Positions 44,701 through 64,000 of a DNA stretch of 64,000 bases are shown in pieces; the first letter of the stretch is position 1; each line of letters opens with the position of its first letter. The notes under the pieces were generated by a model, which saw nothing but the letters and a program-made list of their open reading frames with translations, made no database searches and was not told where the DNA came from. The translations under genes and the position numbers were made by a program. The stretch spans positions 9,904,516 to 9,968,515 of the forward strand of contig CM024175.1 of the NCBI GenBank assembly GCA_013433145.1, written 5' to 3'. This DNA comes from Ascaris suum (lineage: Eukaryota; Nematoda; Chromadorea; Rhabditida; Ascarididae).

Positions 44701-45847
44701 CGTTCGATCATATTCAATCACTTCTTTGAAATGCATCCGATTTTAATCCCTCCTTCAGATCTGTTAGACTATTTTTTAAAACTCTCCGCTTCCCCCCCCC
44801 CCCCCTCCCCCTCCGACCAGACCGAGTTTCGCTGTATAGTGGGCTTATCCATAAAATCAATATATCACTTCGTTCTTCCTCTTTCCGCTCTCCCGCTCCC
44901 CTCCCTCCGCCTACACTCCTTCAAATTGAATTATTTATAGAGGCATTGAGGATCGATATATGTTAGAAACTTCTGAAACAATGAATGGTAATCAATGCAA
45001 TCAATATAAGTGATAAAATAAACTTTAAAACCTAATATTTACTCTTTACTATTTACAATATTCCATCGATTGTAGTCTTCATATGTTAGTAATTCGAATG
45101 TTTATCAATGAATTTTTTATTCAGAGAATTGATACGTCCAATAATCGACTTGCCAATTTATTTATTCGTTTAGTGAATTCTTCTTTTATTGGAAGAATTG
45201 AATATCAACACTAACAACTCTCATCGTCTACCTTCACATATGGCTGCTTTATTAATTCGTCAATATTGTTTTAGATATTGTTACAGGTAAATAAAGCAAC
45301 AACTTCGTAGGAAGTTATTTCCGTTGGTTAATTATGCTCAAAATCATTTATGAGTGTGGGCAAAAAAAAAAAACGTTACTTTATCGGGAAGGTATTATTG
45401 TCATTCATTATTTTTATGCATTTTTATAACCGGTCGATATAGTTATCAAATTCATTAAAAGCGCATATTTTCAATCTAATTGACGCTTTCTATTTTTCTA
45501 TTTGCTAATTGCTGAACGATTCCGATCTACAAACGTTGGATTAGTTCCCACTTTTATGTATATCGCATTTCGATAGTATAATCTTTAAACGATTGCATTT
45601 TATTGGATTGCGCAATTGCATAGATGCAAATATCTTTTCGTCCTTTATGCACTCTCTATGTGTCGGATTGTGAATGACACCTCTTACCGCATGAATGGCA
45701 CCAAATTTAAATGCGCTTTAACGGCTGTGTTAGTTGATTACTCTAGAAATGATATTGCGTCTTTATTAGTTAAAAAGTTCTTTGCATTTAATGTATCTAT
45801 AATATGAGTTGGAAAGTATTTCCGATAGGTTTTTTCTTCATTTTTTA

Positions 45848-45909
45848 GGGAGGGAGGGGGGGGGGGGGGGGGGAGGGGAGAGGGAGGGAGAGGAGGAGAA
45901 AGAGAGAGA
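45848..45909. repeat. Purine-rich (G/A) tract
   Basis: About 62 bases of almost only G and A, with an inner run of about 19 G. Confidence 0.9.
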
Positions 45910-47426
45910 TTTCAATCGACGTCATCATATAAAATTTAGAACAACGATAATATGCATATATGCATTTTTTTTTTTGTTCTAATACTCTTATCGCCTAATA
46001 TTTGAAAGGGATTTGCCATAATATTGCATTTCGCTAAGGTTTATTCTCTCTCTCTTTTTTTTTTACTCATCTATCTTTTAGTTTTTTTTTCTTTCTATTA
46101 TTAAATATTCTTTCATTTAATGTTATTTATAAGTGTTCGATAAAAAATACGATCGATTTATTTCGTATTTATTATTGCTCGACATTGTAATGTCTTATCT
46201 CAAACATCGAAAACTTTTTGAAAAACAACCGGAAATTCTTTTTTTTTTTTCAATGGGAAAATTCATCACCAAAGATTTTAAATTAATCGTAGAAAGCCCT
46301 TATATGTTAGTTTCTTCATGAGCTAAACAGCGAGAAAGATGATGGCGATGGAAAGGAGAAAGAATAGCTTATCATTGACTTACAATAAAGCAAATATTGT
46401 CACGATGACGTCATCTGTCATCTCCATGACGTCATTGTATCAGAATAAAGTAGTATTTATTGCTACCACTTAAAAGCTATTAATATTGCAATCGTAGATT
46501 GATTCGTCGTTGAAATAGGCGTTTTTTTTTTTTTTTTTTTTTGCAGGAAATGAATGCATTACTCATCGTAACGCCCCCCTTTGTTTATATAAATCGTGCT
46601 TTTTATGATAGTTGATGTGTTTTCCCGAATTAATCAATCGCTTATTCAAATGCTTTTTTTTGTGATATTCAGTATTTGTGATATGCTTGTTTCAAGGATT
46701 TGAACGCGCACCGCGCTCAGCCTATCTATTTAGGCAAATGCAACCTGAAATAGTTCGATTAATATTCGCCACTATCGTATAACTGTTTGTTTTTTCGATG
46801 ATAATTTTTTTTTAACTTTATTTTTTGTACGTCTGAGCAAATGAGAAAATTTTGATGAAGTATTTATGCGTTCGGTCGGTCGATGTCATAATTATTTTCG
46901 GTGCGGTCGGTCGATTTCATAATCACAGCAATTCGAAATGTAACGAAAAATATAAACGTATTCATTATTAACATTCACAAAAAGATTTCGTTTGTTATTT
47001 TTCAAATTTTTGCAATAATATTGCAATTGTTATTTGCAACGTTGAAATATTTGAAATATTATGCGTTGAATTTTAAATTTATTATTTATATTAATATTAA
47101 ACTGAATATTAATTAAATCGTTATTTATCAGCTTTATTTAAATGCAAATCTCATATTTCTTCATTTAGAAGCCTCAATATTCCTTATAAACTCTCCATCT
47201 CAAGTATAATCCTCATCACAAATATAGGTTCCACGTATAAAATATGATTGAATAGAATATCTTTCTAGTTGTTTTTTTCCTGTAGTATATGTTGATAGTG
47301 AAGTTTCGATTAGCATGAGACTATTCATATTGATTTATATAAGCTCTCGTCGATTAAATGTCAGCCTCTAAAAGCGTTGAAAACAGCATAATGAAGATTG
47401 TTGGATTATTTCAGCATTTAGTTGTT

Positions 47427-54870
<7,444 letters not shown>

Positions 54871-55168
54871 GTACTCTTTTTTTGCTTAAATTTTTTTTTC
54901 TATTCTTTATCCTTTCACTATTTGTATTGTGTACCATTCCACCACCATATACATTTATTATTGCCCCCTTCTCAACTGCTGTGGAAATGAGAGTATCCAA
55001 TTCCCGAATCCTCTTTTTACCTTGTTGCTTCTGAATTTTTTTTTTCTTTGTTACCTACGACACATGCTTTGCTGTAGTCATCTGTTGAGACATAACTACC
55101 AAAGCTTTGAAATACTTTGTAATAGAGATATCCTATTCACTAAGAGAGTTGTTTGCATACTTTTACAG

Positions 55169-55196
55169 TTTGGTACGATGGACGCGGCAGAAGTGA
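55169..55196 (+). CDS. Possible last exon of the FLYWCH gene
   Basis: After a TTTTACAG acceptor, the phase left by the exon ending at 54870 reads SLVRWTRQK and then TGA at 55194-55196. A donor-like AA|GTGAGT overlaps the stop and could splice to an unseen exon instead. Either reading is possible. Confidence 0.35.
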
Positions 55197-56348
55197 GTGC
55201 GTTCGCGCTGCTTGTAAATAAGCACACGTTGCATGTGTCTTGTCGAGGTTTTTTTTTAGTTTTAAACGACATTTCTCGTTGAGATACGTCAACGATACGT
55301 CAGCGTTTCAGAAATAGCGAATACTGTTTCGAGTCGAACGTAATGCGCGGTAAAGTGGTCGCATTCGCGGATTTGGGTGCTGTGGTATCGGTTGTTGAAA
55401 GGTGCAATGGAGTCCAGAGAAGGTTCCTTTTCTCTTCTAATATTTATGGAATAGGAGTTTATTTGAATTGGTTCTTTTTTATTGACTGTTGAAGGAGAGG
55501 CTGAGGAAAGAGTTCATCGAATTATATGACCCTTCTACTCCTTCTTTTTTAGCCTTGTTGAAGCTTTAACAAACTGTTCCCCATATTTGCTTTCTCTGTT
55601 TATTTAGAAAATGCAGTTGTTGATATTATGCCTATGCCCTGGCAATGAGATTTGCGTTGCTTTCAGGCAAATTCAAATCTTTTTCTTGCAAGCCGTTTTC
55701 ATTCTCACCATCCTCTTTTTGCTTCATAGCACTTCTCATCTTCCACCGTTAATGCCTTAAAACGTAAAAAATTCGTAAATACCCTTTAGCATTCATGACA
55801 TATGACGGTAGGATCCAGAACGGATGGGTCAATAGCGATAAGCAATAATTGAGTGATATTTATTTTAAGTGCGCTGATCGATTAAAAAAAACGATTTTGG
55901 AAGCTATATTAGTCGGTTGGTGAACACATTTTTCATCATATCAAAAACTGCTGGCAAGGAAGACAGTTTATAAACTAACTTTCTGCAATGCAGTAAAAAT
56001 AATTCCATCGTTACGATTGTTTAGTAAAGAAGTGTTTATTTTTTTCATACAGATCAACGTGGTGATCGTGGTGGGGATAGGCCGACCAGTGCCTTTGAGA
56101 AAGATAAAGGAGAGGGGGGGGGGGCCGAGGTCATATGGTAATTGATGTAGAAGTATTTCTTTATTGGAACGAGAAAGGTGAGTAGAACACTAAAAATTAA
56201 TGAGGTACCATAGGATTAGAAGTGATGGAAACGTTGGATCAAATGCTGTAGACTGATCAAGAAGCGGTGTTGGCGTTTCTCAGCTTCTCAATGCTTTATC
56301 GGAGAGTTATGTTTTCGATATATGTATGGGGAGGGTTTGTCTCCCCAG

Positions 56349-56432
56349 GAAGTAAAGATTTTGCTGATGAAAGGACTGAACGCAAAATCTCATTGCCAAC
56401 GTTTGGAGACTGGGATACTGCTGATGTATTAG
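56349..56432 (+). CDS. Candidate internal exon with FGDWD motif
   Basis: An 84-bp segment between a strong TTTGTCTCCCCAG acceptor and an AG|GTGTGA donor, open in one phase and reading a charged stretch followed by LPTFGDWDTADVL. It could belong to a 3' extension of the FLYWCH gene or to an unrelated gene. No family is assigned. Confidence 0.3.
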   Translation, partial: EVKILLMKGLNAKSHCQRLETGILLMY

Positions 56433-56726
56433 GTGTGATTACCTTCAAGACAAAACACCGATGGAGTAACCCGTCATGTGTCGATCAATAAGTGTTTCCT
56501 GTACAATTATTTGTTGGGTTACCTCACTAATATGTGAATTATCTCGTGGGTGGGTAGATATTTGTTTATGAAATAGCTTTTGTCCATCTTCGATTGCATA
56601 CTGACCACTGGTCGAATTTACGAGGATTAAGTTTATTTGCGGTCACTGTTAGCTATCGTTGGTTTAACCACATCTGCGAAATACTGAAAAGTTTTTACGA
56701 CGAGGAGAATTCGATTTAACTAGAGA

Positions 56727-56787
56727 AGTTAATTTATAGAGGATCCCGATTTCGGAGTTAATTTATAGAGGATCCCGATTTCGGAGT
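56727..56787. repeat. 29-bp tandem duplication
   Basis: Two near-identical copies, period 29 bp, of a GGAGTTAATTTATAGAGGAT-containing unit (second copy starts at about 56755). Confidence 0.9.
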
Positions 56788-58736
56788 CATTTACTACTGT
56801 TCAACAGTATTTATTTGCAGTTGCGAGCATTGGAGGAAAGCTGATTGGAATCAATTCCTCTGGGCAGTACGTGGTAAATGCGCTATTGCTGCGAAACGAG
56901 TTTGATCTCTTATGAAAGGAAGTTTCCGAATCGCGCCTCTGATTAACACTAACAAATGATGTTTCTTCATCATGATATAAGAGATATTGAAGCATTTCTA
57001 TTCACATATATATTTTCGAGTTGTTTATACTCGTGAACAGAGAGAGAGAGAGAGATAAATGAATTCTGTACGTTGAGATTCTGGACACGTCAACGAGGAA
57101 TGCTTCAACGAGACATCGTCATCCTTATTCTCATCTTATCATTATTGCTGATAAGTTTAGTTCCATTTCTCGTGATAAGTTTAGTTTCACCTCTCAGGTA
57201 CATTGATAAAAAAACTTGTCGTCGGCAGTAGGAAGGAATGACGTCACGTTTACTCGTACTGTTATCAGAATTTTCAATCGATAATAATGATAAGTTTAAC
57301 AAAAGCACGGCATCAGTATATTTAATCGGAGAGTATCGTAGTAGTTGTCGTAGTAACAATAGTACTTTTATTATTATACTACCAGTAGTAATAGTACAAC
57401 CTTTATTCACATGATGATAAGTCATGGTCAACGGTCATATTTTGTTGATGACAGTCCACTGCTGTTAAAAATCTTTTAGTTTCCGGTTGATTTCAACACC
57501 AATAAGACGTATTTTAGTACCTTGCTGTGCATGTTAGATTTTATTGACTGCAATAATTACCGGAAATGCTTATCCGGTTTCATCCGACAACCGGAAAACA
57601 TTTAGGCATTTCATCAACATTACGATGCTGCATTTCACTCTCTCTTACATATGAATCGAAATGCTGTTCGATTAAGATGTATTCCAAAGAATCATTTCAA
57701 ACGAAATGAAGAAGAATTCTGCTTATTGATGGGAAACTCGATTTAAATATCTGGGCAAATTTTTTTTTCTTAACGTCCATCGGTTTGGCTCACGACGAAA
57801 TGGCCCAACAAACGATACGATGACAAGAATCAAATTCGTAAAGAATTTATGTGAGTGTTTGTATGTGTCGGTCAATGTCTGCAGACAAGCGTAGACACAC
57901 AATATCATCCAAGCATTTATTCGTTCACTTCGCAATACAAGCAAATAGTGGTCGAGTGTAAGATTCACACCTCTGTCTTTTTTTTTTGCATTGACATTGC
58001 AACCCACTAGTTACTTTGCGCAAACATTGCAATAAGATGTTGCAAAAAGATTTTGGAAATGCAACATGCAACCCACTAACATCTAGATGAAGCATTGCAT
58101 CATAAAATTTATTCACAAATCGATTTACAAGACTGCATCTTCTAATGCATCTTCCAGAATAGTATGCGTTGTCTTTGGTTCGTCAAAAAAATCGACGAAA
58201 AGAGAAGAGAGGACGTGAGAAAGAAGAGAGGAAGACTTCGACAGTACTTTTAACTAGCAAGAAGCAGGACAGAGTTTGAGGTATAAGCTGAGCACCATGA
58301 AAGGGCGGAAATGTCTCCTAAAATATGAGACTTCCGAAAAAAATACTTCTTTCAGTTCAGGTCTCTGGCTATTCGATATTTCGTAAAGCAAAGCAAAAAA
58401 AAAAAAAGAAAAAGACAGCCGGTTTCCACTAAAGCCGACTGCTCACTCTTCGATATCTTATTGATCGTGCACGAAGAAAAAAAAAAACGCGTGCTTCACA
58501 TGCGCTCTGTATTCTCTATTAAGACCCTCATCGTCTGGCATCCTGTTGAATGCGTTTCATTTCGATGCTTCATTCGAGCTAGACGAGTTGTTCAAGGATT
58601 GTGTGCTGTGTGGGTGTGGTGAAGTTTTATGGGTTTTTACGCCGACCTTGTTTCGATTCGTTGCTTTAAGTCTTGTACAGCTATGAATACCTTTATAAAA
58701 ATCCCATTTGAAAAACAATTTAAGGTGAGGTGGGGT

Positions 58737-58770
58737 GGGGGGGGGGGGGGGGGGGGGGGGGGAGGGGGGG
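58737..58770. repeat. Poly(G) tract
   Basis: Run of about 26 G followed by A and seven G, just after a donor-like AAG|GTGAGG. G-run length is uncertain in such tracts. Confidence 0.9.
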
Positions 58771-59663
58771 AGATGAAGATGGAAAAGAAATATAGCCGAA
58801 ATTCCACCAGATTTTTTCCATCCTCCATATTATTAGCCCATCTGCATTTCTCGCAAGTATTTCACGATCGTTGAGCGTGCGTTTATTCTATCGGATCCTC
58901 TTCAATTTGTTTACGTGCATTTACGCAAGCAAATAACTCTAGGTGCAAACGTTCTTCAGCGTCCTTTAAAACGAAGCCACAATGTGCAGTTGTGCTGATT
59001 GCTTCATTTTTGTTTTCTAGTTAACTACATCTTCCACAGCCGCATTGTCTATGTATGTGTTGTTAGCGTGTTGTCTTCTAGGCTTAGATGTGGCTAAGCA
59101 AATTTGCCTAGTGGGATTCATCGATTCATAGAATCCATGAATAGTCATTCATCGTTGCATTCACTACGTGCTGCATTCTCTATTCCGTTGTATATTCGTC
59201 ATCTTCAAGGTTCACCTCAATTACTTTCAACGTCATTACGTGGTGAGTGAGTTGTTCAGCACGTTTGCATGTGAAATGTTAGTCGATTGCCAAATTCACC
59301 CATGTTGCTCAACGTTGTCGATGTTTTATCGCTGATATAACTAGTGACGTACCTGAATATATCTAAGCTTTGCTCGAAATTTTCCATTATACCCGAATTT
59401 TTTACCATTATACCTGAACCGTTTCCTGTAGTGCTCCACCTCAACCTTGCATGAGATTTTTCCTTGGTTTCTGACGATGCAATACATACTAGCCAATAGC
59501 GTCTTCCTGATGCTTCAGTGTTCACTTGATTATGTTTAATGCAAATGTCCATTTTTTTTGTCGTAAAAGCTTATAGATTGGGTGCATTTATTTTGAAAAC
59601 GTTGCTAAGTATGTACCATTTTTTCAATAATGGAAAAACGCACCGCTTACCTGTTCGATATAG

Positions 59664-59830
59664 CTTTACACTCTACTGAATGTTGCAAGCTGTATCGCAC
59701 TGTTGTGGAGGGACCCCCCAGCAGCTGTGTGCACAGCCAGGCACCAACGATTCGAAGCGATCATTTACTTATCCCGACTGAGCTCATTGCACAGCCGGCT
59801 GTGTTTCTCGAATTGTTCCTAGAGCTATAA
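59664..59830 (+). CDS. Candidate terminal exon
   Basis: After a GATATAG acceptor, an open stretch of about 55 codons reads to TAA at 59828-59830. Its composition is less AT-rich than the surroundings and protein-like (Cys/His pairs, then a hydrophobic LIPTEL...PAVFLELFLEL end). An in-frame ATG exists at 59630. No family is recognised; it could be chance. Confidence 0.25.
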
Positions 59831-59885
59831 TTGAGTGGGAGTGAAGAACATACTGATAGAACCGTAAGAATGTGAGCGGAAAATG

Positions 59886-59889
<4 letters not shown>

Positions 59890-59923
<34 letters not shown>
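59890..59923. repeat. (AT)n microsatellite
   Basis: About 34 bp of AT dinucleotide upstream of ipgm-1. Confidence 0.9.
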
Positions 59924-59927
<4 letters not shown>

Positions 59928-60723
59928 TCTCACAAGTGTGTGAATGGTTTTAAACTATCCTCAACAATTGTCGTTGACACGCATTTTCTCGCCGATCAAC
60001 CCCATTCCTCTCAATATGTATATAAATGTTGTATGTGTTATAGTGTAACCACCCAGTTTGACAGTAATTCTATGCTGTCTATATTCTGTATTCACCGTTT
60101 AGTGTTTGTTAGTTTTAATCAAAGAGATGGGGATAGGATGAGCGGATGGAAGACGTCAAGCTTTCGAGGATCATTGTGAGGCATTCGAACGTCCTTGATC
60201 GTCACCATCTAAAAGACCTAAAAAATCGGAACATTTTTCCTTTAAGGTATTTCAGCTCATAAGATGTCAGAGGGCTAAGATGAGATAAATCCTTCTATGA
60301 TCTCAGTTTCTTTATGCTGCGATATCTCAGATTTGCTATATTTACAGTGAACATAATAAGTTTGTTGTTATATGCATGATTTTTTTTTTTTGCCTAAAGT
60401 GTTGTAAGCTGTGGACTGTTTGTTTAATCATAAATAACATTAGACCTAAACGAAACTTACACTTTACTGGGCTGTAAATGATTTATGCGGCTGTGAGCAG
60501 TGATAAACGATTCATGATATACATATCAGTGATTTATGAATTGATAAGCACTAATAAAGCGTCACAGATATCCCAATGATATGCAAATTCGTTTCTTTTT
60601 TGATGTAATCGTTTGTCGCCCATTTGTTTTGCATAGTAATTAATAAGCACAATTGCACTATTTGTAGCACTCCTTTATTCACAAGGAGGTCGTCACCGGT
60701 CACAAGCGGTATCAATTAGTACT

Positions 60724-63641
60724 ATGGCAAATAACGACAAAGTGAAAAATAAGGTGTGTCTAATCGTCATCGATGGATGGGGTATCAGCCCTGAGACTAA
60801 AGGTAACGTTTGGTTTTATGCATCAATTTTATTGAGATTAGTTTTATTGGGAAAGAATAGAGGTTTTTAATAGGGAGGTGCTTGGTTGCTTTGCCATCGC
60901 TAAAAAGGGCTGATGTATCGTTGCAATTCTGACGCATCTACGAGGCCTACAAAGCTAGAATTACAAAACGAGATGGCCTTACCGTCATTTTTTCTATTGT
61001 CTTCTAAAAGCGAATCATCAGTAACAGTTATTAGCTTTTGAAAATACAATATTGAAAGCCCCGAACGGTGCAGGATCCTTCCAGGATTTTTGCTCTATAT
61101 TATGAATCTGTTATTTGGATCGGATGATAGCTTCTTTGAATCGGATATTTCTGCGTTGTAGGTAACGCAATAGTTAATGCACATACGCCGGTGATGGATA
61201 AGCTTTGCTCGGGTAACTGGCAGCAAATCGAGGCTCACGGTTTGCACGTTGGACTCCCCGAGGGACTTATGGGCAATTCTGAAGTGGGCCATTTGAATAT
61301 TGGTGCTGGCCGTGTCGTTTATCAGGTGCGCTTCTTGAGTTGTTTATTATGCTATCATTGGAACTCAGGTTCTATTTTTTTTTGTTTTGCGTGGCAACAG
61401 CATAAGTAAATGAGTTTTTCAATTCAGTAGAAGGAGCAAAAATGTTGACAGCTCATAGAGGTTGTTGATATATTTGAAACGAGTCGTTTATAAAGTTTTA
61501 TTGATGTTGTCCAAATCGAGAATAGGGCATGAGAGCTGTTTCATTTCTGTTTCGTTTTATTTATATTCCATTCGATTTTATGATAGGCGCTCATATCATC
61601 GTTCGTTTTCTGTGATGGAGGTGATAGGTATTAATAAAAAGCAATATGCGAGAATTTTTCTCGATGGAGAGTATCTAAAGGCATCGGAAAGAACGATCCG
61701 AAGGATTGGTGATGAGATACGAGGTTGTCTGTAATGCAGATATCCATAATAAAGCAATTTCTTTGAAGGATATTGTACGCATAAACATGGCAGTGAAGAA
61801 CAAGACTCTCACTCAGAATGAGGCGTTGAAGAATGCGGCTGAGCGTGCAATCAAAGGTAATGGACGCATTCACCTTGCTGGATTGGTAAGTCGTCATAAT
61901 GTTTCGTAGGTAGGAGCATCGATTGCACTATTAACTGTTATGTCTTTATTCGATGTGATGGCCGCTGATGTTCAGGCTTTTTTGAGTAACTTTTTGGAGT
62001 TATTATTCATCACTTATTCGTTAATAATTTCTTAACAGCATGTTGCGTAAAGACATGGTAATGGTTTTATCAGTTGATACCTTTATTAATATCCACCTGG
62101 CAGTAGAATCTGCCATAGGTTGAGGAATACATGCCCCCGATTAGAGAATCATAAGAGGAAGAAGAGCGAGATGTTGTGTTCGCATTCTTATGTTTTATTG
62201 CTTGTCCAATATTCGATAAAGGTTATAATGCAAGTTTACTTTTATTGATTGGACTTTCGGAGAAAATTATTCATCACTTATTCATCAATGATTTCTTAAC
62301 AGTATGTTGCATAAAGAAACGCATTTATCGAAGCATTGGAGAAATGCATTTCCATCCACAAAACAGTATGAAGTTTTCTTATGGGCATTACTGATTGCTG
62401 TAACGCCTATTCGAACAAGTATATTTTGTAGAGCTCGTTGATTATATGGATACTTGAGAGCATTAAAGGAGTGCAGAAATATCCACCATATTTATTCGTT
62501 TTTAAATAACGATATTTATACTGTCGGCCTTATCTTCGTCTTGGTTTATTTATGATGGGAGGAGGGGATTTGAAGTGAGGAAATGCTACGGTTGGTTTTT
62601 ATCATCTTAGACAAGATGATTTCTTCGTAAAATAGATGATTTTTCCGATGTTTGTTAGTGAAAATAAAATCGAAATCAACAAAATGTTTTAAAGGGGAAT
62701 TTACTTCAGGCTATGTGGTTGGTATGTATTCTTCTTTTTTTTTCATTGTACTTAGAGGCTTAGGCTTGTTATTACGATCGGTAAACATAAGGAAAACTAT
62801 ATGAAAAAATCTCAATTATTATAGGTAAGCGATGGAGGTGTGCATTCGCATATTGATCATCTTTTTGCGTTGATCACAGCGTTGAAAGAGTTGAAGGTGC
62901 CGAAGTTGTTTATCCACTTTCTTGGTGATGGACGTGACACCAGCCCCACAAGTGGAGGTTATTCCTATTATTCTAGATTTATTTTATATAGGCTTATGGT
63001 TTTTGTTCTTCTTCTGTAGTTTGCCGCGTAGCAGTTTGTAAAGCAAATGCAAAGAGTACCGATTTGAATTTGGGTGATTATCAAGTTAAGAAAATCTTTT
63101 TTTTTAATTCAAAGGAATTTTGAAATAGGATCGGAGGAGGGTAAAGAAGAGAAAAAGTATATCGCGGTACAAGGTGAGTATCGTTTCTGTGAAAGTATCT
63201 TTTAATGCACTCCATTCAAGAGTGAAGCTGCAATAAATCAGCACTAGATGCCATAACGTATTCGGGTTTTCACAGCAGAAACCAATGCCCTTTTTGTTGT
63301 CATTTTTGTCGTTTTTATGAAGACCAACCTTTTCGGAAAGTGATTTCCTTTAGCTTTGAGTTGAAGCGTTTATGAGAGTGGCATTGGATTTTTTGCTCGT
63401 AGAATGATGGCTGTATCGCTTAGAAATATACTACCATCCCCCACCCTCCTCCCCACCTCCCTCTCTTTCCTATAGTAGCTTCAGTGATAACTCGTTTATC
63501 GTTATGAAACGAAATGAAGTTGCAGTTGGATTCTTGCAACAATTAATCGATTTTGTCAAGAAGGAGGAGTATGGAGAGATTTCGACGATTGTTGGTCGAT
63601 ATTATGCAATGGATCGCGACAAGCGATGGGAGAGGATAAGG
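60724..63641 (+). CDS. ipgm-1: Cofactor-independent phosphoglycerate mutase (3' partial)
   Basis: Glycolytic/gluconeogenic enzyme interconverting 3- and 2-phosphoglycerate in the cytosol through a phosphoserine intermediate and two metal ions. Exons in the window: 60724-60802, 61162-61325, 61769-61885, 62825-62957, 63526-63641, giving 203 codons, all in phase. Seen: metal-binding Asp17 in IDGWG, catalytic Ser66 in [25 protein letters not shown] and [17 protein letters not shown]. These cover the phosphatase-fold start and the inserted transferase domain. The remaining roughly 60 percent lies past the right edge; no sixth exon was found before 64000. The ATG gives the usual short N-terminus before VCL.VIDGWG, and a CAATTAG four bases upstream could be a trans-splice site. 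The sequence is close to filarial iPGM. Vertebrates use an unrelated, cofactor-dependent enzyme. Exon 3 has a TTTGAAG acceptor. Confidence 0.96.
61998..62322. repeat. Diverged direct duplication in ipgm-1 intron 3
   Basis: A segment of about 55-60 bp containing ATTATTCATCACTTATTC and TTTCTTAACAG.ATGTTGC occurs at about 61998-62054 and again at about 62258-62318, roughly 260 bp apart. Fainter similarity upstream suggests a tandem duplication of about 260 bp. Confidence 0.7.
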
Positions 63642-64000
63642 GTAGAATTGTTTGCATATAAATTTTTATATTTTATTAGTTCCTGTATTTCCTGTCAGAC
63701 TTTATGATTGCATTTTTCGATCTGATTTAGTACGAATTCGGGTCGTGTTGAGTCCCAGCCAAATTTATTGTTTTCATTCGCCATGGATTAAAGTCTATGA
63801 TTAATAAGCAGAAAGTATTCGTTTAGGTTGAAACAAAATTCTTTTTTCTTTGTTTCCCAACAAATATTTGGCGAGAGTCGTTGAAGAGAGTTTAATTTTA
63901 GAGACAGATCCTGTGTCTTTTAAATTGATGGCTAGGATTATCAAAGGAGATGATAAGGCAAGGTGCTATTCTAGCTCGAAACTCGATGGTATGATGATTT

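Larger units (their letters stand above)
55197..60700. other. Mostly unassigned region with two candidate exons
   Basis: No complete gene is supported. The candidates at 56349-56432 and 59664-59830 have usable splice sites and matching phase (1 to 1, then stop), but no phase-compatible link to the FLYWCH exons was found. It also holds a 29-bp duplication near 56731, a G-rich run at 56115, a poly(G) tract at 58737-58770 and an (AT)n stretch at 59890-59923. Confidence 0.4.

Overview
The window looks like nuclear DNA of a nematode. It is AT-rich, with genes split by short and long introns that mostly carry TTTCAG-like acceptors. The coding parts read as nematode proteins: a UAP56/HEL-1 RNA helicase ending in the HEL-1-like tail IEGRTN, a cofactor-independent phosphoglycerate mutase, and DHS-type short-chain dehydrogenases. 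The mutase reads much like filarial/clade III versions, so a clade III (spirurid/ascarid-type) worm is plausible, but the species cannot be fixed from sequence alone. All exon models below were assembled by eye from splice signals, reading phase and paralogue comparison.

Layout. 1-22.8 kb: a cluster of three paralogous membrane-associated short-chain dehydrogenase/reductase (SDR) genes. Two are in tandem on + (657-4602, 5' part outside the window; 8103-15977, complete). The third is on - (22769-17486, complete), tail to tail with the second. All three share intron positions and phases; the two complete genes both encode 338 residues. 22.8-31.7 kb: gene-poor, with two decayed mobile elements, a Tc1/mariner-superfamily DDE transposase (about 24.7-25.5 kb) and a Penelope-like retroelement with reverse transcriptase and GIY-YIG parts (about 29.0-30.4 kb). 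31.7-38.4 kb: hel-1 in ten exons. 39.5-40.3 kb: an intronless L-seryl-tRNA(Sec) kinase. 40.3-47.4 kb: long AT-rich stretch with microsatellites and no supported gene. 47.4-54.9 kb (possibly further): a gene with a FLYWCH-type zinc finger, probably a transcription factor, 3' end unresolved. 55-60.7 kb: mostly unassigned, with two candidate exons. 60.7 kb to the end: the first five exons of ipgm-1, running off the right edge.

The genes do not form one pathway. The SDR cluster points to expansion of lipid/steroid/retinoid-type redox enzymes. hel-1 (mRNA export/splicing), the Sec-tRNA kinase and iPGM are housekeeping genes. No CRISPR array, rRNA or convincing tRNA was seen, and no clearly new defence- or operon-type system is supported. 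The more unusual signals are a probable GC-AG intron beside an AT palindrome, a shared AAG acceptor at one SDR intron, the two fossil transposons, a 42-bp repeat built around a 12-bp palindrome, and an orphan exon with a FGDWD motif.
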